From: Achromobacter pestifer
GTDB lineage: Bacteria; Pseudomonadota; Gammaproteobacteria; Burkholderiales; Burkholderiaceae_B
Assembly (NCBI RefSeq): GCF_013267355.1
Contig: NZ_CP053985.1
Location: 2,294,001-2,358,000, forward strand
Length of the DNA stretch: 64,000 nt
Reading direction: 5' to 3'
Shown here piece by piece: positions 45,934 to 53,034 of this stretch; position 1 is the stretch's first letter, and each line of letters begins with the position of its first letter. The position numbers and the translations under genes are program-made. Below the pieces are notes generated by a model that was given only the letters and a program-made list of their open reading frames with translations, had not been told where the DNA came from and did not search any database.

Positions 45934-46653
45934 ATGACAACCTCACCCGTCAGCCCGCAAGCCGCAGAAACGCAGCACTCCGCCTCGCTGAAGATCGGCG
46001 AGCAGCATCCGCAGTTGTTTGCCGTCATCCGCGACAAGCTGCGCGAGCGCATCCTCAGCGGCGAGTTCACGCCCGGCGACCGCCTGGTGGAGGGCCGCCT
46101 GTCCGAAGAAATGGGCGTGTCGCGCATTCCGGTGCGCGAGGCGCTGCGCGCCCTGGCCGCCGAAGGCCTGGTGACCATCGAACCGCGCCGCGGCGCGTCC
46201 GTATCAGTGCTGTCCGACGCGGTCGCCTACGACATGGTGGAAGTGCGCGCCACCCTGGAAGGCCTGAATGCCAAGCTCGCGGCGCAGCGCCGCGACGAAA
46301 AGACCGTGGAACGCCTGCAGGCCTTCCTGCGCGAAGGCACCGAGGCCGCCCGCGGCGAGCAACTGGACAAGTTCCTGGCGCTGAATTCCCAGTTCCACGA
46401 AATGCTGGCCACCATCGGCGGCAACGTGGTGCTGACCGACCTGATGCGCTCGCTGCGCGACCGCACGGCGCTGCTGTTCGCGCCCAGCAACATGCTGCGC
46501 GCCAAGCAGAACTGGGATGAACATTCCCAGATCCTCAATGCCGTCATCGCCGGCAACGGCGACCTGGCCGCGCTGCTGGCCAGCCAGCATGTGCACAACG
46601 CCGCCCGGGCCTATACGGAAGCGCAGCAGCAACCGCACGCATCGGTGGCCTGA
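45934..46653 (+). CDS. GntR-family regulator with FCD domain
   Basis: A 239-residue regulator. The winged HTH reads VIRDKLRERILSGEFTPGDRL then SRIPVREALRALAAEGL (residues about 30-80). An FCD effector domain begins YDMVEVRATLEGLNAKLAA near residue 100, with metal-ligand His candidates in LNSQFHEML and WDEHSQILNAV and a further His in SQHVHNAARAY. An ATG 12 codons earlier (45898) is an alternative start but lies in a dyad. FCD regulators usually repress catabolic genes until a carboxylic effector binds. It is the only local regulator among four GTATAC-marked units. Confidence 0.93.
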   Translation: MTTSPVSPQAAETQHSASLKIGEQHPQLFAVIRDKLRERILSGEFTPGDRLVEGRLSEEMGVSRIPVREALRALAAEGLVTIEPRRGASVSVLSDAVAYDMVEVRATLEGLNAKLAAQRRDEKTVERLQAFLREGTEAARGEQLDKFLALNSQFHEMLATIGGNVVLTDLMRSLRDRTALLFAPSNMLRAKQNWDEHSQILNAVIAGNGDLAALLASQHVHNAARAYTEAQQQPHASVA

Positions 46654-46689
46654 ACCGGCCGCGCCTGAAGCCATTCGCACCGCCCTGGG

Positions 46690-46705
46690 GCCAGCGCCCG
46701 CTGGC
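46690..46705. terminator. Hairpin between convergent GntR and ferredoxin genes
   Basis: GCCAGCG-CC-CGCTGGC forms a seven-base stem in the 84-base gap where the rightward GntR gene (ending 46653) meets the leftward ferredoxin operon (ending 46738). No T-run is present, so this is only a possible transcription end. Confidence 0.4.
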
Positions 46706-46737
46706 GCCTCGGCCTTGCAGTCTGCGGGCAGCGCCCC

Positions 46738-47079
46738 TCAGGTCGCCGCTTCGACCGTATCGGATGCCGCGCCCACCACAACGCCCTTGCCGTTCTGGAC
46801 CACCCACGAGACCTTCACGTCGCCATTGACGAAGGTCTGGCAGGCCATGCGGTAGCCGGCCTCGAAGTCCTCCGGGCGCAGGTGCTTGCGCTCCTTCGGC
46901 TTGATCGCGTCGGTGTTCTCCAGCCCTTCCTCGATACGGCATTTGCAGGTGCCGCACAGGCCGCCCCCGCACTTGAAGGGAATGCCGCCCTTTTCCTTGA
47001 GCGACACGCGCAGCAGATTGCTGTTCTCGGGCGCCGTGGCGACCATGCCGCCATTGGAAATGAATGTGATCTGGACCAT
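46738..47079 (-). CDS. 2Fe-2S ferredoxin (second of two)
   Basis: A 113-residue plant-type ferredoxin. Cluster ligands are Cys37, Cys42 and Cys45 (FKCGGGLCGTCKC) and Cys80 (GYRMACQTF). A 25-residue tail after the last strand (KGVVVGAASDTVEAAT) is a small extra. It lies five bases after the unknown 109-residue gene and ends the four-gene diiron-oxygenase operon. It probably carries electrons from the 2Fe-2S/FAD reductase at 40174 to the diiron protein. Confidence 0.93.
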   Translation of the reverse strand: MVQITFISNGGMVATAPENSNLLRVSLKEKGGIPFKCGGGLCGTCKCRIEEGLENTDAIKPKERKHLRPEDFEAGYRMACQTFVNGDVKVSWVVQNGKGVVVGAASDTVEAAT

Positions 47080-47084
47080 ATTGT

Positions 47085-47414
47085 TCAGTGCTCCGCGGCG
47101 ACCGCGCCCGGGCGCAGCGTCAAGGTCGATTCCATGCTGCCGAAGCGCGTCAGGTGCGCGAGCTCCTTGCGGGCCGCTTCCACCGACGCGAACTTCTCCA
47201 GGAACTTGGACGGCACGCGGTTCACCACGTAGGGCGGCGTTTCCTCGGTGACCACGAGCTTGGTGTCGCCATGCAGACGGGCGATGCGGTAGACCGCCAG
47301 CGCGCGGCCGTAGAACGCGTAGTCGTAGGTTTCCAGGATGTCCACCGCGCCGTCGTCCGCTTCGGTGCGGAACACGCCGGGCTTGCTGGTCAATATGACG
47401 TATACCGGGCCCAT
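47085..47414 (-). CDS. Unrecognised 109-residue protein between two ferredoxins
   Basis: I do not recognise a family. The protein is soluble and Cys-free, with an alpha/beta pattern: MGPVYVILTSKPGVFRTEADD, then ILETYDYAFYGRALAVYRIARL, TKLVVTEETPPYVVNRVPSKF and a helix EAARKELAHLT. It is separated from each flanking ferredoxin gene by only five bases, so it must be translated with them. By position it may be a small coupling or effector subunit of the oxygenase, like the regulatory proteins of multicomponent monooxygenases; this is inference. Confidence 0.85.
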   Translation of the reverse strand: MGPVYVILTSKPGVFRTEADDGAVDILETYDYAFYGRALAVYRIARLHGDTKLVVTEETPPYVVNRVPSKFLEKFASVEAARKELAHLTRFGSMESTLTLRPGAVAAEH

Positions 47415-47419
47415 CGCCG

Positions 47420-47719
47420 CTATGCCTCCACGTCCTGGACCAGCTCGATGTCGCTGCTCAACCAGAGCTGGCATGCCAGCCGGTAGCCCTGGTCGATGCG
47501 CTCGCCCAGCTGCTTCTTTTCCTTCCAGTTGACCGGCGGCAGATGCTCGGCCCCGGCCAGCACGCGGCAGGCGCACTTGGCGCACTTGCCCATGCCGCAT
47601 TCGTAGCGCAGATGCGGATACGGGAACTGCTTGATGCCGGCCCGCACCACCAGATTGGTGTTGTCCTTCACCACGTCGGTGTAGGTCTGGCCGCCCTTAT
47701 GAAACACGATGGTAGGCAT
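47420..47719 (-). CDS. 2Fe-2S ferredoxin (first of two)
   Basis: A 99-residue ferredoxin-fold protein with Cys41, Cys46 and Cys49 (RYECGMGKCAKCAC) and Cys83 (GYRLACQLW) as cluster ligands. It differs clearly from the second ferredoxin in the same operon (basic and Lys-rich around EKKQLGERIDQG), so it is not a recent duplicate. It starts at ATG 47719 (MPTIVFHKGG), 71 bases after the diiron-protein gene. It may be one of two successive carriers or dock to a different partner. Confidence 0.93.
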   Translation of the reverse strand: MPTIVFHKGGQTYTDVVKDNTNLVVRAGIKQFPYPHLRYECGMGKCAKCACRVLAGAEHLPPVNWKEKKQLGERIDQGYRLACQLWLSSDIELVQDVEA

Positions 47720-47790
47720 GGGTTTTCTGCTCTGGGGTCTGCGGGTCCGCGGCCGTCCGGCATGGAACGCCTGACGGCCTTGCGGCGTGC

Positions 47791-48522
47791 TCAGGCGGCA
47801 AGGCCCAGTTCGGGCAGCGCGATTTCCTGCTGCACGTAGTCGGTATAGAGCGCGGTCGTGTACAGCAGCCGCATCTGGGCGCCGATCTCGCAGATCTTCA
47901 GGCAGCGCTGCTGCAGCTCCACCGTATTGGCGTGTTCCAGCACGATCTGGTAGCCGCGCTCGCCGTGGATTTCGTCGGACACGATATGCAGGTCGAAGAA
48001 TTCCACTTCCTCGTCGGTAAAACCGTACTTTTCGCGCAGGGTCGGAGTCTGCTTGCGGTAGATGGATGGCACTTGCGATTCCAGGCCCACCACCAGCCCG
48101 GCCACCGCCACGATGGGATCCTCGCGCATGGCCACGGCGTAGCACCAGCTTTGCAGGGCGCGCGTGGTGGGCGACATGTTGTCGGGGTTGGTGACCCGTT
48201 CGCGGGTGGTGCCGCAGGCTTCGGCAAAGCGGATCAGCAGGTCGGTGTGGCGGTCGCCGCCGATTTCCTCTTCATACATATTGGCCAGCAGGAAGTCCTT
48301 GGCCTCGGTGTAGGTGTCGGGCGTGCGGGCGTACAGGTAGCCCAGGTAATCGGCGAACGGGCCCACGTAGTGATAGTGGTTCTCGGCCCAGCGCTGCAGG
48401 TGCTGGCGGCTGAGCTTGCCCTCTGCCCAGGCGATGGAAAAAGGCGAAGCGTTGGCGCTCTTGCCTTTGATCGCGTTTTCCAACGCGGTACGGAATTCAT
48501 CTCGGTTCATCAGTTCAGCCAT
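47791..48522 (-). CDS. Heme-oxygenase-like diiron oxidase (HDO / PqqC-TenA fold)
   Basis: A 243-residue all-helical protein of the iron-containing redox enzyme (PqqC/TenA/UndA-like) fold. The HDO helix motif H-x3-D-x2-H is intact as HIVSDEIH (His179, Asp183, His186). Other ligand candidates are Glu47 (RWAENHYHY), Glu84-86 with His92 (YEEEIGGDRH) and Glu148 (VGLESQVP), giving a full two-iron set. Such enzymes use O2 to cleave C-C, C-N or N-linked bonds. GGAG six bases before ATG 48522 fixes the start. It leads an operon with two ferredoxins, behind operator D. The substrate is unknown. Confidence 0.85.
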   Translation of the reverse strand: MAELMNRDEFRTALENAIKGKSANASPFSIAWAEGKLSRQHLQRWAENHYHYVGPFADYLGYLYARTPDTYTEAKDFLLANMYEEEIGGDRHTDLLIRFAEACGTTRERVTNPDNMSPTTRALQSWCYAVAMREDPIVAVAGLVVGLESQVPSIYRKQTPTLREKYGFTDEEVEFFDLHIVSDEIHGERGYQIVLEHANTVELQQRCLKICEIGAQMRLLYTTALYTDYVQQEIALPELGLAA

Positions 48523-48582
48523 GACGCGCTCCAGGTCCAGTGGTGAAGACTCCAGGCTGGTCTTAGCCCGGGCATGATGCAC

Positions 48583-48592
48583 ATTGTATACC
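48583..48592. promoter_or_regulatory. GTATAC-centred operator D (diiron oxidase operon)
   Basis: ATTGTATACC lies 61 bases upstream of the diiron-oxidase ATG, within ttgtataccgtctactattttg. It repeats ATTGTATAC of operator A exactly. The position matches that of sites A and B relative to their genes. Confidence 0.65.
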
Positions 48593-48759
48593 GTCTACTA
48601 TTTTGGGCTGCTAGGGCAATCCCGGAGATCGGTCAGAGGCTGCCCAATAAACAGGGACAGCCTTTATGGATCAAAGACTTGGAGCGCACATAGCGAGGCT
48701 GGCCCGGATGGCGAGGTGCTGGTACAATGAATACACTTTCAATGCAATACGGAAATACC

Positions 48760-48975
48760 ATGAATACCCGCCACCTCCTGGGAGACTCCCCGATCGGCCA
48801 ACAGCTGCTGACGCATTACGCCCGCCGCGACGCCGTGCGCCACGCCACGCCGCTGTTTCCTTCGTCCTGGGCCGAACTCTTCGCGCCGTTCCGCAACGCC
48901 CGCCTGCAGCCGCTGCGCGCGGTCAAGCCCGCCGCGCGCGCGCACGACGACGCGCCGGTCTGCCAGGCAAGCTGA
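48760..48975 (+). CDS. Small hypothetical protein (71 residues)
   Basis: An open frame beginning MNTRHLLGDSPIGQQLLTHY and rich in Arg, Ala and His; it contains LFPSSWAELFAPFRNARLQPL. A GGAA element lies about six bases before the ATG, and the region just upstream is AT-rich and promoter-like (ggtacaatgaatacac). Codon use is like that of neighbouring genes. No family is recognised. It lies between the diiron oxidase operon (divergent) and a DUF2809 gene (convergent). Confidence 0.45.
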   Translation: MNTRHLLGDSPIGQQLLTHYARRDAVRHATPLFPSSWAELFAPFRNARLQPLRAVKPAARAHDDAPVCQAS

Positions 48976-49060
48976 TTTCCCAGATCGTTCCCCGGGGTTG
49001 TTCCCCGGATGCAAGCCTGGCGCCTGGCGCCTTGCGGCCAGGCGGAAAGATGAAAAGCGC

Positions 49061-49459
49061 CTAGGCGCCGCGCAACTCGGCGCCCCGCCGCCGCCGGTTC
49101 CAGGCGGCCAGCGCCAGCACCAGGACGAATCCCAGCGTATAGGCCAGCATGTCCCACCAGTCGGGCACGCTGCCCAGGATCACCCGCAATACCGGCTGCT
49201 CCAGCCGCCAACCGAAATGGCGCGCCAGGTACTGCCCCAGTTCCACCGCATAGCCGGTGAACAACGCTGCCAGCGCCAGCGGCAGCACATCCGCGCGGAT
49301 GAAGCTGCGATACACCAGATAGGCCCAGCCCACCGCCACCACGTCGCCCACAAAGCCCCGCAACAGGGGATAGGGCGCACCCAGGGTGGCGATCAGCGCT
49401 TCCAGCGCGGTTACGGCCAGCAGCGCGGCAAAGGCGCGTTTGTTGAAGGTCAGGATCAT
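49061..49459 (-). CDS. DUF2809 family membrane protein
   Basis: A 132-residue protein with four hydrophobic segments. It begins MILTFNKRAFAALLAVTALEAL, with LRGFVGDVVAVGWAYLVYRSF, FTGYAVELGQYLARHFGW and VPDWWDMLAYTLGFVLVLA, matching the short DUF2809 pattern. The function is unknown. It is divergent from sorA, with 124 bases between their starts. Confidence 0.85.
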   Translation of the reverse strand: MILTFNKRAFAALLAVTALEALIATLGAPYPLLRGFVGDVVAVGWAYLVYRSFIRADVLPLALAALFTGYAVELGQYLARHFGWRLEQPVLRVILGSVPDWWDMLAYTLGFVLVLALAAWNRRRRGAELRGA

Positions 49460-49583
49460 CGAAGCGGAAAACGCGGAAATTGAAACGGGCAGCGCGGACG
49501 TTAACGCATTTGTCAGGCCGCCGCGCGTAGGCTCGTCTGAACGCGCCGGGGCAGGGCGCTGACAAGAACGAGGAGACACCAAG

Positions 49584-50819
49584 ATGAGCACATTCGACCC
49601 GAATGGGCGCCGGCGCTTCCTGCGCCAGGCCTGTACGCTGGGCGCCACCGGCACGCTGGCCGGCCATGCGCTGACCAGCCTGGCGGCGCCGGCCACCGTC
49701 ACGCTGCCGTTCGCCAACGGCGAGCGCGACCTGATCGCCTATCCACAAAAGCGGCCCCTGATCCGCCAGACCTCGCGCCCGCCGCAGCTGGAAACGCCGT
49801 TCGCGGTCTTCAATGAAAACCTCATCACGCCCAACGACGCCTTCTTCGTGCGCTACCACCTGGGCAACATCCCCACCGCCATCGACCTGAATACCTACCG
49901 CATCAAGGTCAGCGGACTGGTGGACAAGCCCCTGGAGCTGTCCTTGGCCGACCTGAAGCAGCAATTCGGCAAGCCGGTGGAGCTGGTGGCGGTCACCCAA
50001 TGCTCGGGCAACAGCCGCGGCTTCTTCGCGCCGCGCGTGGGCGGCGGGCAGTCGGGCAACGGCGCCATGGGCAATGCCCGCTGGGTAGGCATCCCGCTCA
50101 AGCGCATCCTGGAAAAAGCCGGCATCCGCGCCGGCGCGCGCCAGGTGACTTTCGAGGGCATGGACCGCCCGGTGCTGCCCGGCACGCCGGAGTTCGTCAA
50201 GGCGTTGGACGCCGCCCATGCGTTGGACGGCGAGGTCATGCTGGCCTACGCCATGAACGGCGCCGACCTGCCCATGCTCAACGGCTATCCCGTACGTCTG
50301 GTGGTGCCGGGGTACTACGGCACTTACTGGGTCAAGCACCTGGCCGACATCAAGGTGCTGGATAAAGAGTTCGACGGCTTCTGGATGCAAAAGGCCTATC
50401 GGATTCCCGACAATGATTGCGCCTGCACGCCGCCGGGCAAGGCCCCGGAAAAGACGCGCCCCATCGGCCGCTACAACGTGCGCAGCTTCATCACCAGCCT
50501 CGCCGACGGCGCACGCGTCGCCCGCGGCAAACCGGTGCAGGTGCGCGGCATCGCCTTCGACGGCGGCAAGGGCATACGCGAGGTCCAGTTCTCGTCGGAC
50601 GGCGGCAAGACCTGGCAGGCCGCCAAACTCGGCCGCGACCTGGGCCGCTATTCCTTCCGCGAATGGCACGCCGACTTCACGCCCAAGGCCGCCGGCGACT
50701 ACGCGCTGAAGGTCCGCGCCACCAACACGGCCGGCGAAACCCAGCCGCTGGAGCCGCTGTGGAATCCGGCCGGCTACATGCGCAACGTGGTCGAAGCCGT
50801 CCGCATCACCGCCGCCTGA
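49584..50819 (+). CDS. sorA: Sulfite dehydrogenase molybdopterin subunit (SorA type)
   Basis: A 411-residue sulfite oxidase-family enzyme. A Tat signal GRRRFLRQACTLG is followed by the molybdopterin domain with the metal-ligand Cys140 in AVTQCSGNSRGFFAPR. The dimerisation domain holds KPVQVRGIAFDGGKGIREV and EPLWNPAGYMRNVV. It oxidises sulfite to sulfate in the periplasm. The heme partner SorB is encoded ten bases downstream, and GAGGAGACACC precedes the start. It is the second Tat-exported molybdoenzyme in this window. Confidence 0.94.
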   Translation: MSTFDPNGRRRFLRQACTLGATGTLAGHALTSLAAPATVTLPFANGERDLIAYPQKRPLIRQTSRPPQLETPFAVFNENLITPNDAFFVRYHLGNIPTAIDLNTYRIKVSGLVDKPLELSLADLKQQFGKPVELVAVTQCSGNSRGFFAPRVGGGQSGNGAMGNARWVGIPLKRILEKAGIRAGARQVTFEGMDRPVLPGTPEFVKALDAAHALDGEVMLAYAMNGADLPMLNGYPVRLVVPGYYGTYWVKHLADIKVLDKEFDGFWMQKAYRIPDNDCACTPPGKAPEKTRPIGRYNVRSFITSLADGARVARGKPVQVRGIAFDGGKGIREVQFSSDGGKTWQAAKLGRDLGRYSFREWHADFTPKAAGDYALKVRATNTAGETQPLEPLWNPAGYMRNVVEAVRITAA

Positions 50820-50829
50820 GGAGAGCGCC

Positions 50830-51168
50830 ATGACCCGCCTTTTCCGTCGCTGCCTGCCGGCGCTCGCGCTGGCCCTCGCCTGCCTGTCCCCGGCCGCCCA
50901 GGCCCTGGAGATCAAGCTGCCGCAGGAAACCGCCACCCTGCATCCCGGCACGGGCGCGGGCGCCCAGCATGCCGCCCTGTGCCTGATGTGCCATTCGGTG
51001 GACTACGTATCGTCCCAGCCGCCCATGCCCCTGGGCTTCTGGGATGCCGAGGTCAAGAAGATGGTGGGCACCTATGGCGCCCCCATCCCAGCAGACCAGG
51101 TGCCGCTGATCGTGGAGTACCTGAACCAGGCCTACCCGCCGGCCCCTGCGCCGGCGACCAAGCAGTAG
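50830..51168 (+). CDS. sorB: Sulfite dehydrogenase cytochrome c subunit (SorB type)
   Basis: A 112-residue protein with a signal peptide (to about residue 25, AQA). It has one c-type heme motif CLMCH (Cys51, Cys54, His55), and Met residues in PPMPLGFW or VKKMVGTYG may supply the sixth ligand. It takes electrons from SorA and passes them to soluble cytochrome c. A Pro/Ala-rich tail ends it. The ten-base gap from sorA and GAGGAG before the ATG indicate a two-gene operon, closed by the hairpin at 51184. Confidence 0.93.
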   Translation: MTRLFRRCLPALALALACLSPAAQALEIKLPQETATLHPGTGAGAQHAALCLMCHSVDYVSSQPPMPLGFWDAEVKKMVGTYGAPIPADQVPLIVEYLNQAYPPAPAPATKQ

Positions 51169-51183
51169 AGGCGGCTCGCGGCA

Positions 51184-51222
51184 GCAGCACCCACGGCGGC
51201 ACGCGGCCGCCCTGGGTGCTGC
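51184..51222. terminator. Hairpin after sorAB
   Basis: GCAGCACCCA (51184-51193) pairs perfectly with TGGGTGCTGC (51213-51222), with a GC-rich inner loop that can pair further (CGGCGG with CCGCC). No T-tract follows. It lies 16 bases past the sorB stop, before the MFS gene at 51316, and probably marks the transcript end. Confidence 0.5.
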
Positions 51223-51315
51223 GCGCGCTCCCCTCGGTCGCGGGCTTAGGCGTACCATTACCCGACCCAGACCACGTCCGGCAGGAACGCCTACCCGGCG
51301 CGCCGGAAGAACTCC

Positions 51316-53007
51316 ATGCTGCAACCCGTTTCGGCCAACACCGATCTGCCCGCGGACGCACCCGCCGCCCCCGCCCCCGTGCTGCAGGTCAGCACGCTGT
51401 CCCCCTTCGCGTTTCCGGCGTTCCGCATCATCTGGATCGCCAATCTGTTCGCCAACCTGGGCACCTGGGCGCAATCCGTCGCCGCCGCCTGGATCATCAC
51501 CACCGAACAGAGCAGTCCGCTGATGGTCGCCATGATCCAGGTGGCCGCCGCCTTCCCGCTGGTGGCGCTGTCCATCCTGACCGGCGTGCTGGCCGACAAC
51601 TACGACCGCCGCAAGGTCATGCTGACCGGCATGCTGCTGGAGTTGGCGGGCGGCGTCTTCATCACCATCCTCGCCTTTGCCGGACTGCTGCATCCCATCA
51701 CGCTGATCGCGTCCGTCTTCTGCATCGCCATCGGCAGCGCCATCGTCACCCCGGCCTGGCAGGCCGCGGTGGGCGAACAGGTGCCGCGCGCGCACGTCGG
51801 CAGCGCGGTGCTGCTGAACAGCGTCAACTTCAACGTGGCGCGCGCCGTCGGCCCCGCCATCGGCGGCCTGCTGCTGGGCGCCATGGGCGCGCCCTGGGTG
51901 TTTCTGCTGAACTGCTTCTGCTACGGCGGCCTGATCTGGGCGATCTGGCGCTGGAAGCGCGACTTGCCGCTGCGCCGCCTGCCGCCCGAAGGCATCCTGG
52001 AAGGCGTGGTGGCGGCGCTGCGCTACACCCAGCACTCCACCGTCACCCGCGTGGTGATGCTGCGGTCTTTCGCTTTCGGCCTGTCCGCCAGCGCGCTGTG
52101 GGCCTTGCTGCCGTTGCTGGCGCACGAACATGAAGGCGGCAGCGCCCTGCTGTACGGTTACATGCTGGGCGCGCTGGGCCTGGGCGCCATCCTCGGCAGC
52201 GTCGTCGTACGCCGGGTCCAGGCCGCCTGGGGCGCGAGCGGCCTGATCAGCGCCGCCGCGGGCCTGCTGGCCGCATGCCTGCTGGCGCTGGGCCTGACCG
52301 GCACCTTGTGGGTGGCGTTTCCGGCGCTGCTGTTGTCCGGCAGTTGCTGGATCGGCGTGCTGGCCACCTACAACACCACCGTCCAGATGCTGGTGCCGGA
52401 CTGGGTCAAGGCGCGCGCGCTGGCCCTGTACCAGACGGCCATCTTCGGCGGGCTGGCGGCCGGCTCCTTCATGTGGGGCCACTTCGCCGGCACCATGGGC
52501 GTTTCCGGCGCCCTGGCGACCGCCGGCATCATGCTGGGCATCACCGTCGCGCTGATGTACCGCTCGCGGCTGCCCGAACATCTGGACACCACGTCGCTGG
52601 CGCGGGCGGACACCACCGAGCCGGCGATGGCCGCGGTGGGCTTCAACACGCAGCACGGCGCCGTGCTGGTCGCGGTGGAATACCTGATCGAAAAGGAAAA
52701 GCTGTCCGCGCTGATCGGCGCGGCGCACCCGCTGCGCCTCATGCGGCTGCGCAACGGCGCGCAGCAATGGCAGCTGTTCCGCGACCTGGAGCGCGAGGGC
52801 GTCTGGCGCGAGGTCTTCCTGGTGGAAAGCTGGATGCAGTACCTGCGCATGATCGACCGCATGACGCTGGAGGACAAGATGGTGCTGGACAAGGTGCGCG
52901 CGCTGCACGCCGGCGACAAGCCGCCGGTGGTGTCGCGCAACGTCAGCTATCTGGCGATGAACGAAGCGCAGGGCTTCTCGCTGCGCCGCGATCCAGAGTC
53001 GCTGTAA
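51316..53007 (+). CDS. MFS exporter with soluble C-terminal domain (MFS_3/EntS-like)
   Basis: A 563-residue protein. Residues 35-425 form a 12-helix MFS unit of the EntS/MFS_3 type (FPAFRIIWIANLFANLGTWAQ; DNYDRRKVMLTGMLLELAGG; PRAHVGSAVLLNSVNFNVARA). Residues 435-563 form a soluble domain starting FNTQHGAVLVAVEYLIEKEK, similar to dimeric alpha-beta barrel modules fused to this class. A GGAAG site precedes the ATG. It is likely to export a small molecule; the neighbours give no clue to the substrate. Confidence 0.9.
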   Translation: MLQPVSANTDLPADAPAAPAPVLQVSTLSPFAFPAFRIIWIANLFANLGTWAQSVAAAWIITTEQSSPLMVAMIQVAAAFPLVALSILTGVLADNYDRRKVMLTGMLLELAGGVFITILAFAGLLHPITLIASVFCIAIGSAIVTPAWQAAVGEQVPRAHVGSAVLLNSVNFNVARAVGPAIGGLLLGAMGAPWVFLLNCFCYGGLIWAIWRWKRDLPLRRLPPEGILEGVVAALRYTQHSTVTRVVMLRSFAFGLSASALWALLPLLAHEHEGGSALLYGYMLGALGLGAILGSVVVRRVQAAWGASGLISAAAGLLAACLLALGLTGTLWVAFPALLLSGSCWIGVLATYNTTVQMLVPDWVKARALALYQTAIFGGLAAGSFMWGHFAGTMGVSGALATAGIMLGITVALMYRSRLPEHLDTTSLARADTTEPAMAAVGFNTQHGAVLVAVEYLIEKEKLSALIGAAHPLRLMRLRNGAQQWQLFRDLEREGVWREVFLVESWMQYLRMIDRMTLEDKMVLDKVRALHAGDKPPVVSRNVSYLAMNEAQGFSLRRDPESL

Positions 53008-53034
53008 GCCCCGGCATCCAAGGCCGCCTACGCC

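Noticed and set aside
47400..47405. A fifth GTATAC copy
   Set aside because: It lies inside the first codons of the 109-residue protein gene (coding for Val-Tyr-Val) and not in a promoter position, so it is not counted as an operator.
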